From Thermomicrobiales bacterium (GTDB lineage: Bacteria > Chloroflexota > Chloroflexia > Thermomicrobiales > UBA6265), in contig JAHBVL010000008.1 of the NCBI GenBank assembly GCA_019637585.1, positions 1 through 64,000 of the forward strand: a DNA stretch of 64,000 bases, written 5' to 3'. Shown piece after piece: positions 1 to 8,094 of the stretch. Both the position numbers and the translations under genes were made by a program. The notes beneath the pieces are model-generated. The model was not told the origin of the DNA. It searched no databases and worked only from the letters and a program-made list of their open reading frames with translations. The stretch's first letter is position 1; every line of letters starts with the position of its first letter.

Positions 1-355
1 GGAATGGCGGTGCCGGCTTGGGTGTAGCGGCAAGGCCCGCCTTGCCCGTCGACACGATGCCGGTATCTCGATCGCAACACCCTCTTCCCCTTTGCTCCTG
101 AACCGGCGTGCTACCACGGAATGTCGATGCCGGCTTGGGTGTGGCGGCAAGGCAGGCCTTGCCCGTCGACACGATGCCGGTATCGCAATCGCAAAGCCCT
201 CTTCCCCCTTTGCGCCCGAACCGGCGCACTACCACGGAATGTCATGCCGGCTTGGATGTAGCGGCAAGGCCTGCCTTGCCCGTCGACACGATGTCGGTAT
301 CTCGATCGCAACACCCTCTTCCGCTTTGCGCCTGAACCGGCGTGCTACCATCGAA
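1..355. repeat. Three tandem 117-118 bp repeats upstream of pgi
   Basis: Units begin at 1, 118 and 236, and the array may continue left of the window. Each unit carries a palindrome with arms GGCAAGGC and GCCTTGCC. The arms are identical in all three copies, but the two-base centre differs (CC, AG, CT). Each unit ends in a C-rich stretch, TTTGC-CC, AACCGGCG and CTACCA. The last unit runs into the pgi promoter. Reading frames across it are low-complexity and continue the pgi frame only by chance. Confidence 0.9.
343..351 (+). promoter_or_regulatory. Extended -10 promoter candidate for pgi
   Basis: TGCTACCAT fits an extended -10 (TGn plus TACCAT). Transcription would start near 358, leaving about 40 nt before the chosen pgi ATG. 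It lies in the last tandem unit. I see no good -35 box. The same nonamer pattern recurs ahead of other genes in the window. Confidence 0.4.
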
Positions 356-397
356 ACGATGCGGATTGGCCCCGGCTCGGCGAGTGGAGACAACCAG

Positions 398-1813
398 ATG
401 GCGACAGCGAAATCCCGACTCTCGATCGACTACGCGAACGTCATGGCGTCAGCCGTCGGTCAGGAAAATGGTCTGACCGATGCCGAGCTGAACGACGCCG
501 CCACGCAGGCCACCGCCCACATCGACCGCATCTGGAACGAGTACGACGCCGGTGACCAACGGTGGGTCGCCCTGCCGGACAATCGCCAACTCGTCGCCGA
601 TATCGAGTCGTTCGCCTCATCCGAAGGCAGAGCGTACGAGGATCTGATCCTTGTCGGGATCGGCGGCTCCTCGCTCGGCGCCATCGCCACGATCCAGGCG
701 CTCGCGCATCCCTTCCGCAACCTCCAGCCGCACAGCAATCGGGGCGGGCCACGTCTCTTCGTGCTCGACAATCCCGACCCGGAAAAGGTCGCCGCGACCC
801 TGGAAACCGTCGATCTGAGTAAAACGCTCGTCAATGTCGTGACAAAGAGCGGTCAGACGGCCGAAACGATGGCCAACTTCCTCGTAGTCAAGGACGCCCT
901 GGAACAGACCGTCGGACAGGACCAGGCTCGCAAACAGATCGTCGCTACGACCGATCCGAAAGACGGTCTGCTTCGCCAGCTCGCCGACCAGGAAGGCTAT
1001 CGAGACTTCCCTGTGCCTCCCGGTGTCGATGGCCGGATGACGGTGCTCAGCGCGGTCGGGATGCTGCCCGCGGCTCTCTGTGGTGTTGACATCGGGGGGC
1101 TGCTCGACGGCGCCGCCGCCATGCGGGAAGCGTCTCGCAATCGCGACGCCCGCCAGAACCCCGGCGCGCTCTTCGCCTCCATCGCCTGGCTCGCCGCCAC
1201 AAAGCGGGACAAGAGCATGCTGGTGATGATGCCCTACGCCGACTCCCTCTTCGGTATCGCCGACTGGTTCCGCCAGCTCTGGGCAGAGAGTCTGGGCAAG
1301 CGTCTTTCCACCGCCGACGACGAGGTCTTCGCCGGTCAGACACCGATCAAAGCGCTGGGAGCCATCGACCAGCATTCGCAGATTCAGCTCTACACCGAGG
1401 GACCGAACGACAAGCTGATCTGCCTCACCGGCGTTGGGACATACCGGAGCGGCGTGGAAATTGCCGCGACACCCGACTCGATCGACGAGTTGGGCTATCT
1501 CAGAAACGCCGAGCTCGGACAACTGCTCGATCGCGAGCGGATGGCCACCGCCTGGGCCCTGACCAACGCCAACCGGCCAAACCTGTCCATCTCCATCCCG
1601 GCGATCGACGCCGGAACGGTCGGCGAGTTCTTCTTCATGCACGAGTTCCAGACGGTTGTCGGCGGCGGTCTGTTCGATGTCAATCCGTTTGGCCAGCCGG
1701 GTGTGGAAGCGGGCAAGAACGCCACCTACGCTCTGATGGGCCGTGAGGGATACGAGACGTTGCGCGATGAGCTCACCGGCAGCGGCGGCGAGTCGCGGTA
1801 CACCCTCAGCTGA
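398..1813 (+). CDS. pgi: Glucose-6-phosphate isomerase
   Basis: Interconverts glucose-6-phosphate and fructose-6-phosphate in the cytosol (glycolysis/gluconeogenesis). The 471-residue product has the sugar-phosphate isomerase signatures: GIGGSS (about 87-92), SGQTAET (151-157), QHSQIQLYTEGPND (from 325) and NPFGQPGVEAGK (429-440). The start at 398 is chosen because GGAGA lies 7 nt upstream and the family-like sequence begins there. An upstream ATG at 359 would be almost leaderless, and the frame further left only translates the tandem repeat. The stop overlaps the next gene's ATG by one base (TGATG), so the two are probably translationally coupled. Confidence 0.95.
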   Translation: MATAKSRLSIDYANVMASAVGQENGLTDAELNDAATQATAHIDRIWNEYDAGDQRWVALPDNRQLVADIESFASSEGRAYEDLILVGIGGSSLGAIATIQALAHPFRNLQPHSNRGGPRLFVLDNPDPEKVAATLETVDLSKTLVNVVTKSGQTAETMANFLVVKDALEQTVGQDQARKQIVATTDPKDGLLRQLADQEGYRDFPVPPGVDGRMTVLSAVGMLPAALCGVDIGGLLDGAAAMREASRNRDARQNPGALFASIAWLAATKRDKSMLVMMPYADSLFGIADWFRQLWAESLGKRLSTADDEVFAGQTPIKALGAIDQHSQIQLYTEGPNDKLICLTGVGTYRSGVEIAATPDSIDELGYLRNAELGQLLDRERMATAWALTNANRPNLSISIPAIDAGTVGEFFFMHEFQTVVGGGLFDVNPFGQPGVEAGKNATYALMGREGYETLRDELTGSGGESRYTLS

Positions 1814-2100
1814 TGTCGCTCGGCCAACAACCAGAAAGCTGGATGCGTCCTGCCCTCGCCTGGCTCTTCGATCGTGGCGATCCGGTGCTGATGCGCCAGG
1901 CGATTCAGGATCAGGCGGCGCTTTCCACCTTGCGCAGTCAGATTGGCCGGGCACTCGCGACGCCATCCGGTACGCCGATTCCCACCGGCACCCGGGGCGA
2001 CAACCTCATTCTGGCGCTGGTTGCCCTCCGCCTGAAATTCCCCAGAGAAGAAGCCGAAGCGAAACTGGAGAAGAATCTTGCGCTGCGGCAGAGCTCCTGA
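1813..2100 (+). CDS. Small conserved-looking hypothetical protein
   Basis: This 95-residue soluble protein has no motif I recognise. It has no signal peptide, membrane segment or cysteine pair. It is helix-rich, with a charged C-terminal segment (EEAEAKLEKNLALRQ) that could form a short amphipathic helix. Its ATG overlaps the pgi stop (TGATG), so it is probably co-translated with pgi. Codon use matches its neighbours. It could be a small regulator or partner of sugar-phosphate metabolism, but that rests on position only. Confidence 0.7.
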   Translation: MSLGQQPESWMRPALAWLFDRGDPVLMRQAIQDQAALSTLRSQIGRALATPSGTPIPTGTRGDNLILALVALRLKFPREEAEAKLEKNLALRQSS

Positions 2101-2108
2101 ACGGAACC

Positions 2109-2270
2109 GTCATCCTGAGCAGCGCGTCCAACGCTATCTGCCCTGTCACCGCTCCAACTTCAGCGCCATCCTGAGCGTAGCGAAGGATCTCCTGCCGCAG
2201 CAGCCTCCAGGGAGACGATCGCCGTGGCAGAAGACGACGGAAGCTTCTTCCCTTCGTTCAGCATGACGAC
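2109..2270. repeat. Inverted-repeat element (GTCATCCTGAGC family)
   Basis: The main copy at about 2167-2270 runs from CATCCTGAGCGTAGCGAAGG to AGCATGACGA, with imperfectly complementary ends. A fragment of the same end (GTCATCCTGAGC) sits at 2109-2120. A truncated relative lies at about 52300-52370. It fills the gap between convergent genes and encodes nothing credible. Confidence 0.75.
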
Positions 2271-2272
2271 GA

Positions 2273-3256
2273 TCACCCCGCCAGCTGCCGCTGCCGCAGA
2301 CCGGCCAGAAAAGCCAGAATCACACTGCAACCCGACCTGGCCGTGAGATCCTTCACGTCGCGCGATGGATCGATCTCGACGACATCGAACGCCTGGACCT
2401 TCGGATCCTTCCCGGCCGCGAAGACCGCCTCCAGCAGCTGCCAGGCCGAGAGCCCTTCCGGCGATGCCGCCGATGTGCCGATGGTGAAGGGATAGGCCAG
2501 GCAGTCGATATCGACGCTGAGGTAGATGACATCCGTTCCGTCGCCGGCGCGTTGCAGCGACTCGGCGATGCACTCCTCCATGCCCCGCTTCTGGATTTGG
2601 CGGCCACTGATCACGGTGATGCCCTGCTCGGTGCACCAGGTGTGGTATGCCTCGGCATTCATGAAACCATGGATACCCAGTTCGACCACATTTTTGCCGT
2701 CGACCTGATCGAGTCCTTCCACAATCTGCCGGAAGGGGGTGCCGTTGTGCGGTCCGGAATCGAGGATTCTGACGTCCATATGGGCGTCGATGTTGATGAT
2801 GCCCACCTTCTTGCCGGCATGCGCCTTGCAGAAACCGCGCACCGCCGGCGCCGTCACCGAATGGTCTCCGCCGACCAGCAGGGGCACGAACAGGTTGCCC
2901 TTGGTCAACGCGGCCGCCATCGCGTCTTCGATCTGCTGATGCGCTTCCGTAACGCTGGTCAGGTGACCGGCGATGTCGCCAAGATCCCGCACCACCAGAT
3001 CGCGAATGTCGGTTTCCCAGTCGGGAGAATAGGTCGTGTTGTACCGAAACGCCATCCGGACAGCTTCAGGGCCACCTGCCGCTCCTGATGGTGAAATCGA
3101 GGCTGCCGAGTAGGGAGCGCCGATCAACCCGGCGTCGATCCGCTCATCCTGGTCCCAGGGCGTCATCCAGTTGCTGATCCGCAGCTCCGGACCATCCTGC
3201 CACGGCGCCCGCCGGGTCACTGACGCCGGCCGCAAAAAGGGAATCGCCTCACTCAC
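2273..3256 (-). CDS. Ureohydrolase (agmatinase/formimidoylglutamase family)
   Basis: A binuclear-manganese hydrolase that cleaves a guanidino-type C-N bond. The metal motifs are visible: GGDHS (H132), NIDAHMD (D157, H159, D161) and SVDID (D249, D251). Length (327 residues) is normal for arginase, agmatinase or HutG. The loop after the last motif reads CLAYPFTIGTSAASPEGL instead of the usual DPxxxPGTG of agmatinases, so substrate is uncertain and a formimidoylglutamase or guanidino-acid hydrolase is possible. GTG start with GAGGGTG upstream. Its 3' end faces the pgi pair across a repeat. No polyamine or histidine-degradation gene is nearby to decide the substrate. Confidence 0.85.
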   Translation of the reverse strand: MSEAIPFLRPASVTRRAPWQDGPELRISNWMTPWDQDERIDAGLIGAPYSAASISPSGAAGGPEAVRMAFRYNTTYSPDWETDIRDLVVRDLGDIAGHLTSVTEAHQQIEDAMAAALTKGNLFVPLLVGGDHSVTAPAVRGFCKAHAGKKVGIINIDAHMDVRILDSGPHNGTPFRQIVEGLDQVDGKNVVELGIHGFMNAEAYHTWCTEQGITVISGRQIQKRGMEECIAESLQRAGDGTDVIYLSVDIDCLAYPFTIGTSAASPEGLSAWQLLEAVFAAGKDPKVQAFDVVEIDPSRDVKDLTARSGCSVILAFLAGLRQRQLAG

Positions 3257-3358
3257 AACACACCCTCATTTCCGATCTCATCCGATGGCCCCATGCCCGA
3301 CGCCCGCCTTCCAGCCACGCCCTCTTTTGCCCTTTGCCCTTTGCCTTCCGCCCTTCGC

Positions 3359-4003
3359 CTATTGCCCCTCATCGCACGGCACATTGAGCCAGCCCGATTT
3401 GAACGGTTTGACCACGTCCTCCTCGGGAACGAATTGATGCCGCCACAGGCAACCATTGTCGTTGCCGAGCAGGTGAAGCGAAACCGACGTGACCTCAGAG
3501 GTCGTGGTCACCCGGTGGATGTCGGTTTCCGGCAGGAGCTCATACATCTCGCCGGGGGCCAGCGATCGCCGCTCCATCGTCTCCAGGGTGGCGCGCCCGT
3601 CATCAGATCCATCGTCGGTTCTGGTGAAGACGACCTCGTCCTGATTTCCCTGATAGAGCCCGACGATTCCCCAGGCCAGGTGATCGTGCACGGGAGTCGA
3701 GGCCCCTGCCGGCACCACCAGACTGGAAAACGCCAGACCGCCATCTCCCGATCGGTAGAGGAGCCACATCCCGATGCCGCTCCCCATTCCGGAGTCCTCT
3801 TTCGGTTCCATGAACTCCGCGGGCAGCCAGTCAGGTGTCGACAGCAATTCGGCGAAGGCCGGTTCGATGGCCGCCACAATCGCGCGGCCGTCACGTTCCC
3901 GCCCCCGAATCTCGTTGACAGCGTCGATGAACTTCGTCATGGCCGGCGAGCCGACGAAATCCTCATCGATTCCAGTGGGAGCTGGCAGATTGGCAAGACA
4001 CAT
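3359..4003 (-). CDS. Cupin-like (double-stranded beta-helix) metal-dependent protein
   Basis: This 214-residue soluble protein resembles the cysteine-dioxygenase-like predicted metal enzymes. The core motif PVHDHLAWGIVGLYQG (H106, H108) and a later histidine (DIHRV, H163) give the usual 2-3 His metal site of a cupin barrel. Substrate unknown; small-thiol oxidation is only a family-level guess. The first 20 residues look unconserved, so an internal ATG at residue 22 (MTKFIDAV) is an alternative start. It lies about 80 bp beyond the 3' end of the liv operon on the same strand and may receive read-through. Confidence 0.75.
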   Translation of the reverse strand: MCLANLPAPTGIDEDFVGSPAMTKFIDAVNEIRGRERDGRAIVAAIEPAFAELLSTPDWLPAEFMEPKEDSGMGSGIGMWLLYRSGDGGLAFSSLVVPAGASTPVHDHLAWGIVGLYQGNQDEVVFTRTDDGSDDGRATLETMERRSLAPGEMYELLPETDIHRVTTTSEVTSVSLHLLGNDNGCLWRHQFVPEEDVVKPFKSGWLNVPCDEGQ

Positions 4004-4082
4004 TCGCGATCATCTCCTCGAGACAGTCGATCAGGCTGCGATTGTCTCACGAGGGGATGAGGCGCACCACCAAACGGTGCGT

Positions 4083-4787
4083 TTACTCGCCGAGATATGC
4101 CTTGCGGACAGATTCATCCTTGCGGAGATTCTCTGCGGTATCGCTGAGGACGATCTCGCCGGTTTGCAGCACATATCCGCGATTGGCCACGGTCAGCGCC
4201 ATCAGCGCGTTCTGTTCGACCAGCAAGACGGTGGTGCCCTGCGCGTTGATCTCCTGGATGATCGAAAAAATCCCTTCGACCAAGATCGGGGAGAGTCCCA
4301 TCGACGGCTCGTCGAGGAGCAGAATCTGCGGTTTCCCCATCAGGGCGCGGCCCATGGCCAGCATCTGCTGCTCGCCGCCGGAGAGGGTGCCCGCTTTCTG
4401 CGACTCACGCTCCTTCAGCCGGGGAAAGAGATCGAACACGCGATTGAGATCGTTCGGATCGGCTTTGCCGTGGACGAATGCCCCCATCTCCAGATTTTCG
4501 AGCACCGTCATGCGCGAAAAAACACGTCGCCCCTCGGGAGACTGGACGATTCCGAGTCTGGTGACGTCGTGAGGCTGGGTCGCATCGATCCGGGCGCCAT
4601 TGAGGAGAATCGCACCCGAACGAGGATGCATCAGACCGGATATCGTGCGCAGCGTCGTGGTCTTTCCCGCTCCATTTGAGCCAATCAGGGTCACGATTTC
4701 CCCTTGATCGACATCAATGGTGATCCCTTTTAGCGCGTGGATATTGCCGTAGTAGGCATGCACGTCATGCAGTTGCAGCAGGGTCAC
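4083..4787 (-). CDS. livF: Branched-chain amino acid ABC transporter, ATP-binding protein LivF
   Basis: Second ATPase of the high-affinity LIV-type importer, at the inner face of the membrane. It has Walker A GSNGAGKTT, signature LSGGEQQ and Walker B LLLDEPS, and the 234-residue length typical of LivF (LivG is longer). Its start overlaps the livG stop by 4 bp (ATGA). It is the last gene of livK-H-M-G-F. Downstream there is only a short hairpin (CGCACC/GGTGCG) without a U tract, so I do not call a terminator. Confidence 0.93.
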   Translation of the reverse strand: MTLLQLHDVHAYYGNIHALKGITIDVDQGEIVTLIGSNGAGKTTTLRTISGLMHPRSGAILLNGARIDATQPHDVTRLGIVQSPEGRRVFSRMTVLENLEMGAFVHGKADPNDLNRVFDLFPRLKERESQKAGTLSGGEQQMLAMGRALMGKPQILLLDEPSMGLSPILVEGIFSIIQEINAQGTTVLLVEQNALMALTVANRGYVLQTGEIVLSDTAENLRKDESVRKAYLGE

Positions 4788-5695
4788 TGGAGCGCCTCCT
4801 GCGGCGTCTGAGCCGGTCCGGAGTTGATGTCGTGCCGGACGGAGGTCGACTGTGCAGCCGCTTCTGCTCCCGATTTCCCGAGATAGGCTTCGATCACCTG
4901 CTGGTTCCGCTGCACTTCGATCGGCAACCCCTGCGCGATCTTTTCGCCATGGTCCAGAACCGCCACGTTGTCCGAAATCCCCATGACCACCCGCATGTCG
5001 TGTTCGATGAGCAGAACGGTCAGATCGAGCTCGTGCCGCATTCTGTCGATGAACTGCGTCATCTGAACCTTTTCCGTGGGATTCATACCAGCGGTTGGCT
5101 CATCAAGCAGCAGCAGATGCGGCCAGCTGGCAAGAGCCCGGGCGATCTCCAACCGGCGCTGGTCGCCATAGGAGAGGTTTTTGGCCGTTTCATTCCCCTT
5201 GCCTTTGAGGCCAACATAGGCCAGCCACTGGAAGGCTTGCCCCCGCGCCTGCTGTTCCTCCCGGCTGACGCTTGGCAACTTGAGCAACGCACCGAGCGGA
5301 CTGGAACGCATTCGTGTATGCATGCCGATCAGCACATTCTCCAGCGCCGTCATGTTGGCGAAGAGGCGAATATTCTGGAACGTTCTGGCGATACCTCGTT
5401 CGGCAACCTGATCCGGCCGGGAGGACCGCCCGCCGCCATCATGGATCACCATATCCTCGAAAATGATCCGTCCCTCAGTCGGTTGGTAGATACCGGCAAC
5501 CATGTTGAAAAAAGTCGTCTTGCCGGCGCCGTTTGGGCCAATGACCCCCTGAATCGACCCACGGTAGATGTCCAGGTCTACGGCATTTACCGCGGTCAGA
5601 CCTCCGAACTGTTTCGTGATCTTCTCGGCTCGCAGAATGATGGAATCAGATCCAACATGCGCGCCGGGCTTTACCTCCGCCATGGTCGCCGTCAT
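4784..5695 (-). CDS. livG: Branched-chain amino acid ABC transporter, ATP-binding protein LivG
   Basis: First ATPase of the LIV importer. Walker A GPNGAGKTT, signature LSYGDQRRLEIARAL and Walker B LLLDEPTAGMNP are typical of LivG, including the GMNP after Walker B. It has about 25 extra residues at each end compared with a minimal LivG; the C-terminal tail (after IEAYLGK) is Ala/Gln/Ser-rich. It overlaps livM by 4 bp upstream and livF by 4 bp downstream, indicating translational coupling. Confidence 0.93.
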   Translation of the reverse strand: MTATMAEVKPGAHVGSDSIILRAEKITKQFGGLTAVNAVDLDIYRGSIQGVIGPNGAGKTTFFNMVAGIYQPTEGRIIFEDMVIHDGGGRSSRPDQVAERGIARTFQNIRLFANMTALENVLIGMHTRMRSSPLGALLKLPSVSREEQQARGQAFQWLAYVGLKGKGNETAKNLSYGDQRRLEIARALASWPHLLLLDEPTAGMNPTEKVQMTQFIDRMRHELDLTVLLIEHDMRVVMGISDNVAVLDHGEKIAQGLPIEVQRNQQVIEAYLGKSGAEAAAQSTSVRHDINSGPAQTPQEALQ

Positions 5696-6906
5696 GCCCG
5701 CTCTCCCACAGCAGGTTCATCCATTTCCCGGATGTCGTACATCTGCTGCTGCTCGTGCTCGGAGATTTTGTCCTCTTCCGGGTGAAACTCCGCCTTGCGC
5801 CTTGCGCTGGGGAAGAGTCCTTCCGGTCGAAGCAGCATGGTCAGAACCAGCGCGAGCCCGAAAATCAGGAACTTGTCCTGCGTCAGGTTGTGATTGGCAA
5901 GAAAATCGATGCTGAGCGCATCGCCGAGACTGTTCAACGGCGGGGTGAGTTCCTCAGTCAAAATTCGGTCGAAGAATCCGATCAGCAGGGCTCCTGCGAT
6001 AACGCCGTAGATGTTGCCAATTCCACCGAGTACGACCATCGAGAGGATCGTGATCGAAACAATGAACTCGAAATTGGCCGGGTGGACGTACTGGAAATAG
6101 GCCGCGGAGAGCGACCCGGCAAATCCGGCAAACGACGCGCCCAGGGCGAACGCCCAGAGTTTCGTTCGCACCAGATTGACCCCCATGCTTGCCGCAGCGA
6201 TCTCATCTTCACGCACGGCTTGCCAGGTCCGCCCAAGTCTCGAGTTGTAGAACCTTCGAATCATGAACAGCGAAAGCACACAGATAGCGAGGATCAGCCA
6301 GTACCAGTTGTCCTGATCGGTCGGAGCAAATGCAAACTTGTGCCCAAAAATGGTGAAGGTCGACGGTTTTCCAACGGGATTCAGGCCGAGTGTTCCGTTG
6401 GTGATCTTTTCCGCATTGAGAAAGAAGTTGGGAACGATTTCGCCGAAACCCAGCGTCACAATCGCCAGATAGTCGCCCCGCAGCCGCAACGTCGGCGCTC
6501 CCAACAGCACACCGAAAATCGCTGCAACCACCCACGACACCGCCAGAGCGGGCCAGAAATGTTGCAGCCACTCGGGGACGTAGCCTTCCTTGATGAAAAA
6601 ACTCTTCGGCGAGGTCAACAACCCCATTGTGTAGGCGCCGATGGCAAAAAAAGCCGCATATCCCAGATCGAGCAGCCCCGCGTAACCAACGACGATGTTC
6701 AGACCCATCGCCAGCAGGACATAGATCATGATCGAGCCCATCGACCCGAGTCTGCCGATATCGAAGAGTTCGTCGACTAGCGGATAGAGCGCGAATACCG
6801 AAATCGCGAGACAGAGAAGCAGATTCTCCTGCCGTCCGCTCATGATTCGCTGCAGGATCGATCCAGATGCAAGCTCACCAGGGGCAGTGGGCATGGAGGA
6901 GGCCAT
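5692..6906 (-). CDS. livM: Branched-chain amino acid ABC transporter permease LivM
   Basis: Integral membrane permease that pairs with LivH to form the translocation channel. The 404-residue sequence has many hydrophobic helices, the LivM-type segment GYAGLLDLGYAAFFAIGAY and the EIVPNFF/VREDEIAA region contacting the ATPases. The C-terminal 40 residues are hydrophilic (HPEEDKISEHEQQQM) and probably cytoplasmic. Only 2 bp separate it from livH, and it overlaps livG by 4 bp. Confidence 0.92.
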   Translation of the reverse strand: MASSMPTAPGELASGSILQRIMSGRQENLLLCLAISVFALYPLVDELFDIGRLGSMGSIMIYVLLAMGLNIVVGYAGLLDLGYAAFFAIGAYTMGLLTSPKSFFIKEGYVPEWLQHFWPALAVSWVVAAIFGVLLGAPTLRLRGDYLAIVTLGFGEIVPNFFLNAEKITNGTLGLNPVGKPSTFTIFGHKFAFAPTDQDNWYWLILAICVLSLFMIRRFYNSRLGRTWQAVREDEIAAASMGVNLVRTKLWAFALGASFAGFAGSLSAAYFQYVHPANFEFIVSITILSMVVLGGIGNIYGVIAGALLIGFFDRILTEELTPPLNSLGDALSIDFLANHNLTQDKFLIFGLALVLTMLLRPEGLFPSARRKAEFHPEEDKISEHEQQQMYDIREMDEPAVGERA

Positions 6907-6908
6907 GA

Positions 6909-8015
6909 TCAGACCTTCTCCGCCGTGGTCTCACCGAGGATGCCGCTTGGCCGAAAGACCATCGTCACCACCAGCAAGCCGAAAATCAGCGCCGGAGTCC
7001 ATTGCGCTCCCCACCAGCTGAAATGACCGCCAGGATATGTCTTCAGAAAGCCATCACTCAGCGACCAGGCTATGCCGATGATGAACCCGCCGATCACCGC
7101 ACCATTCAGATTGCCGATACCGCCAACCACAGCCGCGGTAAAGGCATAGAGACCATATCTGAATCCCATTCCGGGCCGGGCAGAGTTGATGTAGTAGACG
7201 GCGATCATTCCCGCCGCGCCCGCCAGCGCTCCACCGACGATGAACGCAATCGAAATCGCTCGATTGACGTCGATGCCCATCAGCGCTGCGGCGTCACGAT
7301 CCTGGGCTGTGGCGCGCATGGCTTTGCCTGTGCGCGTCCGCTGAATAAACCATTGCAGCAAGATCAGGAGAGGGATGGTGATCAGGACAACCGCCAGATC
7401 GAGGGGCCGAATGCGAATCCGCGTTTCGAGCCCGAACCACTCCTGCAAGATGTTGTACGCACGGTACTCCGAAGGAATCAGCGCCGGCGGCGAAAGCGGA
7501 TTTCCGCCCTTCCAATAGACCGCCATCTGTTGCAGGATGAAGCTGAAGCCGATGGCACAGATCAATGGCGCCAGGCGTGGCGCATGCCGCAGCCGGCGAT
7601 AGGCCACTCGATCGATACCCCAGTTGATCGCAGAACTGAACACCATCGATCCCAGCAGAGCCAGAATCGCGGCGGCGGCCAGAATCAACCAGCCTTTCTC
7701 GGTGGTGACACCTGTGGTCGCGACAACGGTCAGTGCGAAGTAGGCGCCCATCATGAACACTTCGCCGTGGGCGAAATTGATGAGCTCGACGATGCCGTAG
7801 ACGAGCGTATAGCCAAGCGCAATCAGCGCGATCAACGCCCCGTTCGCCACGCCAATGATGATGTACTGGGCGAAGAGCTCCGGCCGGTCGTAAGCGCCGT
7901 AAATCAGCCCGATCGCCAACAGGACAAGGAGCACCGCTCCCGTCCACCGGACGAGTCCGCTCGCATCTATTCGACTCATCGTTCTGGTTCGATGGGATTC
8001 TGCGATTGTCGACAC
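6909..8015 (-). CDS. livH: Branched-chain amino acid ABC transporter permease LivH
   Basis: Partner permease of LivM. The hallmark INFAHGEVFMMGAY of LivH is present, along with ALIALGYTLVYGI and VVGGIGNLNGAVIGG. At 368 residues it is longer than the usual 290-310. The extra length is mainly in an insertion around ISEWF-like residues (YNILQEWFGLETRIRIRP) and in the N-terminus. The start is uncertain: GTG at 8015 or ATG at 7979, neither with a strong Shine-Dalgarno sequence. It is separated from livK by 79 bp containing a perfect 15-bp stem. Confidence 0.9.
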   Translation of the reverse strand: MSTIAESHRTRTMSRIDASGLVRWTGAVLLVLLAIGLIYGAYDRPELFAQYIIIGVANGALIALIALGYTLVYGIVELINFAHGEVFMMGAYFALTVVATTGVTTEKGWLILAAAAILALLGSMVFSSAINWGIDRVAYRRLRHAPRLAPLICAIGFSFILQQMAVYWKGGNPLSPPALIPSEYRAYNILQEWFGLETRIRIRPLDLAVVLITIPLLILLQWFIQRTRTGKAMRATAQDRDAAALMGIDVNRAISIAFIVGGALAGAAGMIAVYYINSARPGMGFRYGLYAFTAAVVGGIGNLNGAVIGGFIIGIAWSLSDGFLKTYPGGHFSWWGAQWTPALIFGLLVVTMVFRPSGILGETTAEKV

Positions 8016-8048
8016 TCGTTCAATCCATGCGTCATCTCAATGGACGGC

Positions 8049-8080
8049 AACGCGGACCAGCGATGTCGCTGGTCCGCGTT
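8049..8080 (-). promoter_or_regulatory. Perfect 15-bp stem-loop between livK and livH
   Basis: The arms (8049-8063 and 8066-8080; AACGCGGACCAGCGA and its exact complement) leave almost no loop. No U tract follows on the minus strand. Such structures after a binding-protein gene usually protect its mRNA 3' end or partly attenuate read-through, giving more binding protein than permease. That role is inferred from position. Confidence 0.7.
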
Positions 8081-8094
8081 CGCATCAGCATCGG

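Noticed and set aside
1-355. CRISPR-like array
   Set aside because: The units are contiguous with no unique spacers, and the repeat length (117-118 bp) is far too long. No cas gene is present.
617-1966. Long reading frame antisense to pgi
   Set aside because: It is the mirror of a high-GC gene. No domain is recognisable, and the sense strand has clear PGI motifs.
4060-4085. Terminator after livF
   Set aside because: CGCACC/GGTGCG can pair, but the stem is only 6 bp and no U tract follows on the coding strand.
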